Source: Streptomyces griseoruber
GTDB lineage: Bacteria; Actinomycetota; Actinomycetes; Streptomycetales; Streptomycetaceae
NCBI RefSeq assembly: GCF_001514205.1
Contig: NZ_KQ948780.1
Span: forward strand, 115,779-179,778
Length of the DNA stretch: 64,000 nt
Reading direction: 5' to 3'
In this document: piece by piece, positions 45,548 through 54,517 of the stretch
How the letters are laid out: the number at the start of each line of letters is the position of its first letter
Position numbering within the stretch: the stretch's first letter is position 1
The notes under the pieces: model-generated
Told to the model about the DNA's origin: nothing
Databases searched by the model: none
The model's input: only the letters and a program-made list of their open reading frames with translations
Made by a program: the position numbers and the translations under genes

Positions 45548-45853
45548 ATGACGGAGCACGTGCTCACGCTGGACCTCGACGGGGTCATGGACAAGGCGGC
45601 CCTGATGGACCGCTGTGTACGGGACCTCGAACTGCCCGACTGGTTCGGCCGCAACTGGGACGCCCTCGCCGACAGCCTCACCGACCTGCCGGAGGGACCC
45701 GAGTCCGGCCCGGTGCTGGTCGTCGTGCGGAACTGGCAGTCGTACGCGAAGGCGCAGCCGGAGGAGTGGGAGATCGCGCAGGAGGTGTTCTCCTCGGCGG
45801 TGAACCACGTGCCCGCGCTCTCGGTGGTCCTCGCTCTCGGAGGATCCTCCTAA
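45548..45853 (+). CDS. Barstar-family ribonuclease inhibitor
   Basis: A 101-residue protein of the barstar fold. The key helix region is LELPDWFGRNWDALADSLTDL, which in the family carries residues that block a barnase/RNase Sa-type active site, followed by VVVRNWQSYA. No secreted ribonuclease gene lies beside it. The target may be encoded elsewhere, or the protein may guard against incoming toxins. The ATG at 45548 has a weak upstream site. Confidence 0.9.
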   Translation: MTEHVLTLDLDGVMDKAALMDRCVRDLELPDWFGRNWDALADSLTDLPEGPESGPVLVVVRNWQSYAKAQPEEWEIAQEVFSSAVNHVPALSVVLALGGSS

Positions 45854-45929
45854 CCGCCTCCGAGCTGCTTGGACGTTCTGTCCGGGCACCGCGTCACGGT
45901 CGTCATGGGACAATGAAGTACGTGCTCTT

Positions 45930-45953
45930 CCCCCTGGCTGACCTGTCAGGGGG
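45930..45953 (+). promoter_or_regulatory. Hairpin in the guaB1 leader
   Basis: CCCCCTG/CAGGGGG, a perfect 7-bp stem around a 10-base loop, with an alternative inner pairing CTGAC/GTCAG. It lies 30 bases before the guaB1 start. The two foldings exclude each other, which is a property of switches but can also be chance. Confidence 0.45.
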
Positions 45954-45983
45954 TCACCTCTGAACGACCGGGATGTGCAGCAC

Positions 45984-47423
45984 GTGCGTTTCCTCAACGA
46001 CATCCAGCCCGCCTACGACCTCACCTACGACGATGTCTTCATGGTGCCGAGCCGCAGCGCGGTCGGGTCGCGGCAGGGGGTGGACCTCTCCTCCCCGGAC
46101 GGCACGGGCACCACGATCCCGCTGGTCGTCGCCAACATGACGGCCGTCGCCGGACGCCGGATGGCCGAGACGATGGCGCGGCGCGGCGGACTCGTCGTGA
46201 TCCCGCAGGACATCCCGAACGACGTGGTCACCGATGTGATCACCTGGGTCAAGAGCCGGCATCTGGTGCTGGACACGCCGATCGTGCTCGCCCCGCACCA
46301 GACCGTCGCGGACGCCCTCGCGCTGCTGCCCAAGCGCGCGCACAACGCGGGCGTCGTCGTCGACGGGGACTCCCGGCCGGTCGGTGTCGTCACCGACCAG
46401 GACCTCAGCGGCGTCGACCGCTTCACCCAGCTCGAGGTCGTCATGTCCCGCGACCTGCTGCTCCTCGACGCCGGCATCGACCCCCGCGAGGCCTTCAACA
46501 TCCTCGACGCGGCCAACCGGCGGTACGCGCCCGCCGTGGACGAGGACGGCCGGCTCGCCGGCATCCTCACCCGCAAGGGCGCCCTGCGCGCCACGCTGTA
46601 CACGCCGGCCGTCGACGCGCACGGCAGGCTGCGCATCGCCGCCGCCGTCGGGATCAACGGCGATGTCGCGGGCAAGGCGAAGGAACTGCTCGACGCGGGG
46701 GTCGACACGCTCGTCATCGACACCGCGCACGGCCACCAGGAGTCGATGATCAGCGCGATCCGCACGGTGCGCGCGCTCGACCCGCAGGTGCCGATCGCGG
46801 CGGGCAACATCGTCTCCGCCGAGGGCGTCAAGGACCTGATCGAGGCGGGCGCGGACATCATCAAGGTCGGCGTCGGCCCCGGCGCCATGTGCACCACCCG
46901 GATGATGACCGGCGTGGGCCGGCCGCAGTTCTCGGCGGTGCTGGAGTGTGCCGCCGAGGCGAGGAAGTACGGCAAGCACGTGTGGGCCGACGGCGGTGTC
47001 CGGCACCCCCGTGACGTTGCCATGGCGCTGGCCGCCGGTGCGTCCAATGTGATGATCGGGTCGTGGTTCGCGGGGACGTACGAGTCGCCGGGCGACCTTC
47101 AGCACGACGCCAACGGGCGCCCGTACAAGGAGTCCTTCGGGATGGCCTCGGCGCGGGCCGTGCGCAACCGCACGGCGGAGGAGTCGGCCTACGACCGGGC
47201 CCGCAAGGCGCTGTTCGAGGAGGGCATCTCGACGTCGCGGATGTTCCTCGACGCGGCTCGGCCGGGGGTGGAGGACCTGGTCGACTCGATCATCGCGGGT
47301 GTGCGGTCGTCCTGCACCTACGCGGGTGCGGGCTCGCTCGAGGAGTTCGCCGAGAAGGCCGTCGTGGGCATCCAGAGCGCGGCCGGTTACGCGGAGGGGA
47401 AGCCGCTGCACGCCAGCTGGTAG
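45984..47423 (+). CDS. guaB1: GuaB1-family IMP dehydrogenase-related enzyme (GMP reductase type)
   Basis: A 479-residue IMPDH/GMPR-fold enzyme. The barrel has the active-site loop GPGAMCTTRMM with catalytic C303 and GINGDVAGKAKELLDAG. Two CBS domains are inserted at about residues 95-205. The actinobacterial GuaB1 group has been shown to reduce GMP to IMP rather than make XMP, so a purine-salvage role is expected. I chose GTG 45984 (VRFLNDIQPAYDLTYDD), the conserved N-terminus, with GGGA ten bases upstream; GTG 45975 is an alternative with poor spacing. Confidence 0.92.
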   Translation: MRFLNDIQPAYDLTYDDVFMVPSRSAVGSRQGVDLSSPDGTGTTIPLVVANMTAVAGRRMAETMARRGGLVVIPQDIPNDVVTDVITWVKSRHLVLDTPIVLAPHQTVADALALLPKRAHNAGVVVDGDSRPVGVVTDQDLSGVDRFTQLEVVMSRDLLLLDAGIDPREAFNILDAANRRYAPAVDEDGRLAGILTRKGALRATLYTPAVDAHGRLRIAAAVGINGDVAGKAKELLDAGVDTLVIDTAHGHQESMISAIRTVRALDPQVPIAAGNIVSAEGVKDLIEAGADIIKVGVGPGAMCTTRMMTGVGRPQFSAVLECAAEARKYGKHVWADGGVRHPRDVAMALAAGASNVMIGSWFAGTYESPGDLQHDANGRPYKESFGMASARAVRNRTAEESAYDRARKALFEEGISTSRMFLDAARPGVEDLVDSIIAGVRSSCTYAGAGSLEEFAEKAVVGIQSAAGYAEGKPLHASW

Positions 47424-47464
47424 AGCCCCACAGCAACAAAAGTGCACCTTGGTGCCGTGAACGC

Positions 47465-47499
47465 AATGATCTTGCGTGGGTGCGCAAGGTTGCATCATT
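47465..47499. promoter_or_regulatory. Nested palindrome upstream of the permease-lrp pair
   Basis: Outer arms AATGAT (47465-47470) and ATCATT (47494-47499) enclose inner arms CTTGCG and CGCAAG (47471-47488). This is a likely binding site for the Lrp/AsnC regulator encoded two genes downstream, about 125 bases before the permease start. Confidence 0.55.
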
Positions 47500-47623
47500 A
47501 CGACCGCTACCGCCCTGCTCATAGGGTCATGCGCTGTACGTGGCGTGGCAGGGACCCCGCTCGGTGGGTTCCCGCCCGCACCGGTCTCCGTCGTGCCGCC
47601 GGCAGCGACGAAGGAGTCAGCGC

Positions 47624-49099
47624 GTGCTCGACCAAGGCGCACCCCCGAAGGACCGCACCCAGGCCGCCCCTCCGTCCCCGGGGTTCGGTGCGCGGCTCAT
47701 GCGGCGCAAACCCGTGGAACGGCTGGTCGCCGAGGGCGGCCAGGGTGAGGGAGGGGCGCTGCGGCGGTCCCTCGGGCTGTGGCAGCTCACCATGATCAGC
47801 ATCGGCGCGACGCTCGGCACGGGCATCTTCGTCGTCCTCGGCGAGGCCGTGCCGAAGGCCGGACCGGCCGTCACCCTGTCCTTCGTGATCGCCGGTCTCA
47901 CGGCGCTCTTCTCCGCCCTGTCCTACGCCGAGCTGGCCGGCACCATCCCGGTCGCCGGATCCTCGTACTCGTACGCGTACGCAACGATGGGTGAGCTGAT
48001 CGCCTGGGTGTGCGGCTGGTGTCTGGTCCTGGAGTACGGCGTGTCGGTGGCCGCCGTGGCCGTCGGCTGGGGCGAGTACCTCAACGAGCTGCTCGACGGG
48101 ACCATCGGCGTGACCATCCCGGACGCGCTGTCGGCGCCGCCGGGCGACGGGGGTGTGTTCAATCTGCCCGCCCTGATCGTCGTCCTGCTGGCCATGGCCT
48201 TTCTGCTGGGCGGGGCGCGGGAGTCGGCGCGGGCCAACACCGTGATGGTCGCCGTGAAGATCGCCGCGCTGGTGCTGTTCTGCGCCATCGGCGTGCAGGG
48301 CTTCCGCTCCGGCAACTACGCGCACTTCATGCCGCTGGGGATGGCGGGCGTCAGCGCGGCCGGGGCCACGCTGTTCTTCTCGTACATCGGCTTCGACGCC
48401 GCCTCCACCGCCGGCGAGGAGGCGAAGAACGCACAGCGCGACCTGCCGCGCGCGATCATGCTGTCGCTCGTCATCGTCACCGCGCTGTACGTGCTGGTGG
48501 CCGCCGTGGCCGTCGGCGCCCAGCCCTGGCGGCAGTTCGGGGACTCCGAGGCCGCGCTGGCGCAGATCATGCGCGACGTGACCGGGCAGTCCTTCTGGGC
48601 GACCCTGCTCGCCTTCTGTGCGGTCGTCGCCATCGCGAGCGTCGTGCTGACCGTGCTCTACGGCCAGACGCGCATCCTGTTCGCCATGTCCCGGGACGGG
48701 CTGGTGCCCAAGGTGTTCTCGCGCGTCCACCCGAGGACCGGCACCCCTCGCGCCAACACCCTCATCGTGTCCCTGTTCTGCGGTGTGCTCGCCGCCGCGA
48801 TCCCGCTCGGCCAGCTGGCCGACGCCACCAGCATCGGCACGCTGTTCGCGTTCGCGCTGGTCAACGTGGCCGTCGTGGTGCTGCGCCGGACCCGGCCGGA
48901 GATGCCCCGCACCTTCCGGGTGCCGCTGTCGCCGGTGCTGCCCGCGCTGGGCCTCGCCTTCTGCGTCTGGATGATGGGCAGCCTGTCGGCCGTCACCTGG
49001 GTGGTCTTCGGTGTCTGGATGGCCGTCGGGCTCGTGGTCTACTTCGTGTACGGCCAACGCCGCTCCCGACTCGCCACACCCGCTCCGCTGGAGAAGTGA
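47624..49099 (+). CDS. APC-superfamily amino acid permease
   Basis: A 491-residue transporter with about 12 membrane segments. The family motif in segment 1 is MISIGATLGTGIFVVLG, followed by AGLTALFSALSYAELAG and FFSYIGFDAASTAGEEAKN (typical of cationic amino acid/YfnA-like permeases). The start is GTG 47624 with AAGGAG seven bases upstream. The adjacent lrp-type gene suggests regulated amino acid uptake or efflux; the substrate is not determined. Confidence 0.92.
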   Translation: MLDQGAPPKDRTQAAPPSPGFGARLMRRKPVERLVAEGGQGEGGALRRSLGLWQLTMISIGATLGTGIFVVLGEAVPKAGPAVTLSFVIAGLTALFSALSYAELAGTIPVAGSSYSYAYATMGELIAWVCGWCLVLEYGVSVAAVAVGWGEYLNELLDGTIGVTIPDALSAPPGDGGVFNLPALIVVLLAMAFLLGGARESARANTVMVAVKIAALVLFCAIGVQGFRSGNYAHFMPLGMAGVSAAGATLFFSYIGFDAASTAGEEAKNAQRDLPRAIMLSLVIVTALYVLVAAVAVGAQPWRQFGDSEAALAQIMRDVTGQSFWATLLAFCAVVAIASVVLTVLYGQTRILFAMSRDGLVPKVFSRVHPRTGTPRANTLIVSLFCGVLAAAIPLGQLADATSIGTLFAFALVNVAVVVLRRTRPEMPRTFRVPLSPVLPALGLAFCVWMMGSLSAVTWVVFGVWMAVGLVVYFVYGQRRSRLATPAPLEK

Positions 49100-49109
49100 A
49101 CCACCCACC

Positions 49110-49562
49110 GTGCTGAACGATCTCGACGAACGCATCGTGCACGCCCTCGCCGAGGACGCCCGCCGCTCCTACGCGGACATCGGGCACCTGGTCGGTCTGT
49201 CCGCGCCCGCCGTGAAGCGGCGCGTGGACCGGCTGCGGGCGACCGGCGCCATCACCGGCTTCACCGTGCGGGTGGACCCGGCGGCGCTCGGCTGGGAGAC
49301 CGAGGGGTTCGTCGAGATCTACTGCCGGCGCAACACCTCGCCGGAGACCATCCAGCGGGGCCTGGAGCGCTACCAGGAGGTCGTGGCCGCCTCCACCGTC
49401 ACCGGCGAGGCCGACGCGGTCGCGCAGGTCTTCGCCGCCGACATGCGCCACTTCGAGCGGGTTCTGGAGCGGATCGCGGGGGAGCCCTTCGTGGAACGCA
49501 CCAAGTCGGTGCTGGTGCTGTCCCCCCTGCTGCGCCGGTTCTCGTCCGGTTCGCCCACCTGA
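49110..49562 (+). CDS. Lrp/AsnC family transcriptional regulator
   Basis: A 150-residue protein. The N-terminal HTH (LNDLDERIVHALAEDARRSY, then HLVGLSAPAVKRRVDRL) is followed by a RAM-type ligand-binding domain (TVTGEADAVAQVF). The start is GTG 49110, ten bases after the permease stop. It probably controls the permease through the palindrome at 47465; the amino acid ligand is unknown. Confidence 0.92.
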   Translation: MLNDLDERIVHALAEDARRSYADIGHLVGLSAPAVKRRVDRLRATGAITGFTVRVDPAALGWETEGFVEIYCRRNTSPETIQRGLERYQEVVAASTVTGEADAVAQVFAADMRHFERVLERIAGEPFVERTKSVLVLSPLLRRFSSGSPT

Positions 49563-49567
49563 GCGCT

Positions 49568-50308
49568 TCAGTCGGCCGTCTTGCGCGCCAGCGCGTTGTT
49601 GCCGATCGAGTTGTGGACGCTGAAGCTCACCGCGTCCGAGCGGTAGCGGTCGTCGGACCACTCCACGGGGCGGCCCTCGTGGGTCGTGGTGACCCGGCGG
49701 ACCCGCAGCAGCGGGCTGGTGCGGCGGACGCCGAGGAGTTCCGCGTCCTGCGCGCCCGCCGCCACCGCGTCGATGACATGCTCGCCGTAGGCGAAGACCA
49801 GCCCGGTGTCGTCCAGCAGCCGCTGGGTCACCGAGGGGCAGTCCGGCTCGATCGGCTCGACGGCGGGGGAGATCCAGTCGGCGTACACGGTCCGCTCCAG
49901 CAGAACCGGCTCGCCGTCCAGCCCGCGCACCCGCAGGACGTGCAGCACCGGGGTGCCGAGGGGGAGCTGGAGGCGGACGGCGTCCTCGTGGCCGGCCGGC
50001 TGGTACTGCTGGGCCACCACCTGCCCGGTCGCCTCGCGGCCCATCGCCCGCGCCCACTCGGCGAAGCTGCGCAGTTCCGCGAAGCTCTGGCTGCGGCGGC
50101 TGGCCAGCACTACCCGCCGGGCGCCCTGGCGGGAGCCGATGAGCCCCTCGGCGGTCAGTGCCGCCACGGCCTGGCGGACCGTGCCGCGGGAGACTCCGTA
50201 GCGGGCCGCGAGGTCGGTCTCGGCGGGCAGCCGGGCACCCACCGTGTACTCCTCGCGGTCGATCGCCCGGCGCAGTGCGTCGGCGATCTCCTCGTGTCGG
50301 GCCGCCAT
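49568..50308 (-). CDS. GntR/HutC family regulator with UTRA domain
   Basis: A 246-residue repressor. The winged HTH (about 1-70) includes GARLPAETDLAARYGVSRGTVRQAVAALTAEGL. The UTRA effector domain (about 85-240) has HVLRVRGLDGEPVLLERTVYAD and VRRVTTTHEGRPVEWSDDRYRSD. It is divergent from the importer operon that starts at 50528. The palindrome at 50461 has the form recognised by this subfamily, so it most likely represses the importer until a small (often phosphorylated or aminated) ligand binds. Confidence 0.93.
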   Translation of the reverse strand: MAARHEEIADALRRAIDREEYTVGARLPAETDLAARYGVSRGTVRQAVAALTAEGLIGSRQGARRVVLASRRSQSFAELRSFAEWARAMGREATGQVVAQQYQPAGHEDAVRLQLPLGTPVLHVLRVRGLDGEPVLLERTVYADWISPAVEPIEPDCPSVTQRLLDDTGLVFAYGEHVIDAVAAGAQDAELLGVRRTSPLLRVRRVTTTHEGRPVEWSDDRYRSDAVSFSVHNSIGNNALARKTAD

Positions 50309-50460
50309 GCTTCCCCTTCGCTCCAGCTGCTGTGCACAGCCTGACCAGCGTAGTCGACATCGAAACGTGAGGAGCGGCAGCCCGGAGTGTGCGCGAAATA
50401 AGGGATCAGGGTTTCACGGGAGTTTACCGGGGGGACATCAGCGGCGTGGTTACTGGGGCC

Positions 50461-50478
50461 AACTTGTTCAGACAAGTT
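50461..50478. promoter_or_regulatory. GntR/HutC-type operator
   Basis: AACTTGT-TCAG-ACAAGTT, a perfect 7-bp inverted repeat of the form CTTGT-N2-AGACAAG, as seen for HutC-subfamily repressors. It is 50 bases before the importer operon and 152 bases from the repressor start. Confidence 0.8.
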
Positions 50479-50527
50479 CGCCCCGTCTCCTGATCTCCCG
50501 CACCCTCGCGCGTCCCCTGGAGAAGCC

Positions 50528-51673
50528 GTGACCGTGTCCCTGCCGAGAACCGCCGCCCTCGGTGTCATCGCCGCCCTCGCCCTGAGCGCCTGTGGCGCCG
50601 CCCCCGACGACTCCACCACCACCGCCGACGGCAAGAACGCCGCCACGGCCACCTCCGCCGCCGACTTCGGGGGCCTCGACGCCCTGGTGAAGGCGGCGAA
50701 GAAGGAGGGCAAGCTCAACGCCATCGCGCTGCCCCGCGACTGGGCCAACTACGGTGCCCTCATCGACGGCTTCGAGAAGAAGTACGGCATCAAGATTGCC
50801 GTCGAGAACCCGGACGGCTCCAGCCAGGACGAGATCAACGCCGTGACCTCCCGCAAGGGCCAGGACCGCGCGCCGGACGTCCTCGACCTCGGCAGCTCCT
50901 TCGCCCTGAGCGCCGCCCAGCAGGGGCTGCTCGCGCCGTACAAGGTCGCCTCGTACGCCGACATCCCCGAGGGGCAGAAGGACGCCCAGGCCCGCTGGTA
51001 CAACGACTACGGCGGCTATATCTCCATCGGCTGCGACGCGGCGCGCGTCAAGACCTGTCCGACGACCTTCGCCGACCTGCTCAAGCCGCAGTACAAGGGC
51101 CAGGTCGCGCTCAACGGCAACCCCACCAAGTCCGGCTCCGCCTTCGGCGGCGTCTACGCGGCCGCCCTCGCCAGCGGCGGCTCCTTCGACGACATCCAGC
51201 CCGGCCTCGACTTCTTCGCCAAGCTGAAGAAGAACGGCAACTACACGCCCGTCGAGTCCACCCCGGCCACCGTCGAGAAGGGCGAGACCCCGATCAGCAT
51301 CGACTGGGACTACCTCAACGCCGGGTACGCCGACGAGTTCAAGTCCAAGGGCGTCGACTGGAAGGTCGCCGTCCCGGCCGACGGCCAGTTCTCCCAGTTC
51401 TACTCCCAGGCGATCAACAAGGACGCCCCGCACCCGGCGGCCGCCCGCCTGTGGCAGGAGTACCTCTACAGCGCCGAGGGCCAGAACCTCTGGCTCAAGG
51501 GCTACGCCCGCCCGGTCCTGATGACCGCCCTGGAGAAGGCCGGCACCCTCGACAAGACGGCCGCCGCCAAGCTGCCCGAGGTCTCCGGCACGCCCGCCTT
51601 CCCGACCGAGGACCAGCAGAGCAAGGCCAAGACGGTGCTCGGCCAGGGCTGGGCGAAGGCCGTCTCCGGATGA
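50528..51673 (+). CDS. ABC importer substrate-binding lipoprotein
   Basis: A 381-residue lipoprotein. The lipobox LSAC at about residues 19-22 follows a hydrophobic signal (TAALGVIAALALSAC). The mature part is a periplasmic-binding fold of the spermidine/iron/aminoethylphosphonate type (LVKAAKKEGKLNAIALPRDW, later KGETPISIDWDYLNAGYADEF). The ligand is not decided by sequence. It is the first gene of a five-gene operon controlled by the GntR-type repressor; its stop overlaps the next ATG (ATGA). Confidence 0.9.
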   Translation: MTVSLPRTAALGVIAALALSACGAAPDDSTTTADGKNAATATSAADFGGLDALVKAAKKEGKLNAIALPRDWANYGALIDGFEKKYGIKIAVENPDGSSQDEINAVTSRKGQDRAPDVLDLGSSFALSAAQQGLLAPYKVASYADIPEGQKDAQARWYNDYGGYISIGCDAARVKTCPTTFADLLKPQYKGQVALNGNPTKSGSAFGGVYAAALASGGSFDDIQPGLDFFAKLKKNGNYTPVESTPATVEKGETPISIDWDYLNAGYADEFKSKGVDWKVAVPADGQFSQFYSQAINKDAPHPAAARLWQEYLYSAEGQNLWLKGYARPVLMTALEKAGTLDKTAAAKLPEVSGTPAFPTEDQQSKAKTVLGQGWAKAVSG

Positions 51674-52566
51674 CGGCCACCGCCGTACGGGTCGACTCGG
51701 CGCCCGCCGCTGCGGTGAAGCGGCGGCGCCGGTCGCTCGGCTGGCTCGCGGTCGTCCCGCTGCTCGCCTTCACCGCGCTCGCCTTCGGGCTGCCCGCCCT
51801 GGCCATGCTCGACGGCGCGTTCACCGCCAAGGACCCGGCCACCGGCGCCACCTCCTACACCACCGGCAATCTGACGGCCTCGCTCCAGGGGGCGTACCTG
51901 ACCGCCCTGCTCGGCAGCGTCAAGCTGTCGGCCGTCTCCGCCGCCCTCGGCGTCCTGCTCGGGCTGCCGCTCGCCCAGGCCGTCGTCACCTCCCGGTTCC
52001 GCGCCCTGCGCGAGGCCGTGCTCACCGCCTCCGGAGTGCTCGCCAACTTCGGCGGCGTCCCGCTGGCCTTCGCCTTCGTCGCCACCCTCGGCAACGCGGG
52101 CGTGCTCACCCGGCACCTGGGCCTGGCCGACCAGGGCTGGGACCTCTACAGCTTCTGGGGCCTGGTGATCGTCTATCTGTACTTCCTGATCCCGCTGATG
52201 GTCCTCACCATCACCCCGGCCCTGGAGGGCCTGCGCACCCAGTGGCGCGAGGCCGCCCAGAACAACGGCGCGACACCCGTGCAGTACTGGCGGCACGTGG
52301 CCCTGCCCGTGCTGCTGCCCTCGCTGCTCGGCGGGCTCGTGCTGCTCTTCGGCAGCGCCTTCGCCGCGTACGCCACCGCCGCCGCGATGGTCGGCAGCTC
52401 CATCCCGCTGGTCACCCTGCAGATCGCCGACGCCATCTCCGGCAACGTCCTGGTCGGCCAGGAGAACGTGGCGCTCGCCCTCAGCCTCGACATGGTCCTG
52501 GTCGCCGGTCTGGTCATGGCCGTGTACCTGCCCCTGCAACGGAGGAGCGCGCGATGGCTCGCCTGA
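51670..52566 (+). CDS. ABC importer permease 1
   Basis: A 298-residue membrane subunit with six segments and the permease EAA loop (REAAQNNGATPVQYWRHVALP) that contacts the ATPase. It has a short charged N-terminus (KRRRRSLGW). The ATG at 51670 overlaps the lipoprotein stop, and its end overlaps permease 2 by 13 bases. It is of the PotB/FbpB type. Confidence 0.92.
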   Translation: MTATAVRVDSAPAAAVKRRRRSLGWLAVVPLLAFTALAFGLPALAMLDGAFTAKDPATGATSYTTGNLTASLQGAYLTALLGSVKLSAVSAALGVLLGLPLAQAVVTSRFRALREAVLTASGVLANFGGVPLAFAFVATLGNAGVLTRHLGLADQGWDLYSFWGLVIVYLYFLIPLMVLTITPALEGLRTQWREAAQNNGATPVQYWRHVALPVLLPSLLGGLVLLFGSAFAAYATAAAMVGSSIPLVTLQIADAISGNVLVGQENVALALSLDMVLVAGLVMAVYLPLQRRSARWLA

Positions 52567-53366
52567 CCCTGTGGCGGTGGGGCGTCCTCGGCCTCGCCGG
52601 GCTGTACTTCCTGGTCCCGCTCGCCGCGTCCGTCGTCTTCACCGTCGACGTGCCCGGCCAGGGAGTCACCTTCGACGCCTACACCCAGATCTTCTCCACC
52701 GACGGCTTCACCTCCAGCCTGCTGCTCTCGCTGGAACTGGCCGCCGCCACCATCGCCGTCGTCCTGCTGCTGATGGTGCCCGCCATGGTCGCGCTGCGGC
52801 TCGGCGCGCCCCGGCTGCGGCCGGTCGTCGAAGTCGTGTGCTCGCTGCCGTTGGTCGTACCGCCGATCGCGTTCGTGGCCGGCATCGGGACCGTGCTCAA
52901 GTGGGGGCCGGAGCACCTCTCCCGCACCCCGCTGTTCCAGACCTTCGTGGCGATCCAGAACCCGGACTTCCCCTTCGTGCTGGTCCTCGCGTACGTCGTG
53001 ATGGCGCTGCCGTTCGTGTACCGGGCCCTGGACGCCGGTCTGCGCGCCGTCGACGTCCGCACCCTCGTCGAGGCCGCCCGCAGCTGCGGCGCCGGCTGGC
53101 CGCAGGCGCTGGTCCAGGCCGTGCTGCCCAATCTGCGCGGGGCCCTGCTCAACGCCTCCTTCCTCACCCTGGCCCTGGTGCTCGGCGAGTTCACCGTGGC
53201 CCAGCTGCTGGGCTTCCAGCCGTTCGCCGTGTGGATCGTGAACGTCAGCGGCTCGCAGGCCCAGCTCTCCGTCGCCGTGTCCGTGCTCAGCCTGCTCGTG
53301 ACATGGGTCCTGCTCCTCGCGCTCGCCGGTGCCGGCGGGCGTACCCGAACCGCATCCCGGGGATGA
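52554..53366 (+). CDS. ABC importer permease 2
   Basis: A 270-residue membrane subunit with six segments and an EAA loop (VEAARSCGAGWPQALVQAVLP). It is of the PotC type. The ATG at 52554 has GGAGGAG seven bases before it. It forms the heterodimeric channel with permease 1. The next gene begins four bases after its stop. Confidence 0.92.
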   Translation: MARLTLWRWGVLGLAGLYFLVPLAASVVFTVDVPGQGVTFDAYTQIFSTDGFTSSLLLSLELAAATIAVVLLLMVPAMVALRLGAPRLRPVVEVVCSLPLVVPPIAFVAGIGTVLKWGPEHLSRTPLFQTFVAIQNPDFPFVLVLAYVVMALPFVYRALDAGLRAVDVRTLVEAARSCGAGWPQALVQAVLPNLRGALLNASFLTLALVLGEFTVAQLLGFQPFAVWIVNVSGSQAQLSVAVSVLSLLVTWVLLLALAGAGGRTRTASRG

Positions 53367-53369
53367 ACC

Positions 53370-54443
53370 ATGACCGTGACCGCGCCCGACACGACGGCGA
53401 CGACCGCAGCCACCGTGGAATTCCGTGGCCTGCGCAGGGAGTTCGGGCCCACCGTCGCCCTCGACGGACTCGACCTGACCGTCCGCCCCGGTGAACTCCT
53501 CGCCCTGCTCGGCCCCTCCGGCTGCGGCAAGACCACCGCGCTGCGCATGCTCGCCGGGTTCGAACACCCCGACTCCGGCGAGGTGCTGATCGACGGCGAG
53601 GACGTCACCCGGGTCCCGGCCCACCGCCGCGACGCCGGGATGGTCTTCCAGTCGTACAGCCTCTTCCCGCACCTCGACGCGCTCGACAACGTGGCCTTCG
53701 GACTGCGCATGCGCAAGGTCCGCACCTCCGAACGGCGGGCGCGGGCGGCCGAGCTGCTGGAGCTGGTCGGTCTCGCCGACAAGGGCGGCCGGTTCCCGCA
53801 CCAGCTCTCCGGCGGCCAGCAGCAGCGCGTCGCGCTGGCCCGCGCCCTCGCCCTGCGCCCCCGTGTGCTGCTCCTCGACGAGCCGCTGTCCGCGCTGGAC
53901 GCCAAGGTCCGGCTGAGTCTGCGCGAGGAGATCCGCCGGCTCCAGCAGGACCTCGGCATCACCACCCTGTTCGTCACCCACGACCAGGAGGAGGCCCTGT
54001 CCATGGCGGACCGGGTCGCCGTGATGCACGCCGGACGGCTCGAACAGTGCGCGCCGCCCGCCGAGCTGTACGGCCGGCCCGCCACCGCCTTCGTCGCCGA
54101 GTTCGTCGGCACCATGAGCCGGATACCCGGACGGCTCGCCGACGGCGGCGTCGAGGTGCTCGGACAGCGGCTGCCCGTCGACGGACCCGTACCGGCCGGC
54201 CCGGACGTCGATGTGCTGGTGCGGCCGGAAGCGGTGGGCGTGCGCACCGACGGCGACGGATCCGCCCGCGTGGTCGCCACGTCCTTCCTGGGCGCCGCCG
54301 TCCGCGTCACCGTCCGGCTCGCCGACGGCACCGAGGTGAAGGCCGACCTGCCCGCACACGAGGCCGGCGGCCTCGGCGCCGGGACCGCCGTCACCGTGTC
54401 GCTCCCCGAGCGGCCGGTCCTGGTCGCCGCACGCACCCCCTGA
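53370..54443 (+). CDS. ABC importer ATPase with TOBE domain
   Basis: A 357-residue PotA/FbpC-type ATPase. Walker A GPSGCGKTT lies at about residues 49-57, followed by the Q-loop VFQSYSLF, the signature LSGGQQQRV, Walker B VLLLDEPLSALD and the H-loop VTHDQEEA. A C-terminal TOBE domain (about 285-355) follows. The ATG is four bases after permease 2. It energises uptake of the lipoprotein-bound ligand. Confidence 0.94.
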   Translation: MTVTAPDTTATTAATVEFRGLRREFGPTVALDGLDLTVRPGELLALLGPSGCGKTTALRMLAGFEHPDSGEVLIDGEDVTRVPAHRRDAGMVFQSYSLFPHLDALDNVAFGLRMRKVRTSERRARAAELLELVGLADKGGRFPHQLSGGQQQRVALARALALRPRVLLLDEPLSALDAKVRLSLREEIRRLQQDLGITTLFVTHDQEEALSMADRVAVMHAGRLEQCAPPAELYGRPATAFVAEFVGTMSRIPGRLADGGVEVLGQRLPVDGPVPAGPDVDVLVRPEAVGVRTDGDGSARVVATSFLGAAVRVTVRLADGTEVKADLPAHEAGGLGAGTAVTVSLPERPVLVAARTP

Positions 54444-54517
54444 TCCCCGCACAGATCCCCCACGGATCCCCATGGAGTCCCCCACGGATTCCGTTCCCCC
54501 GCAGAAAGAGAGTGACC

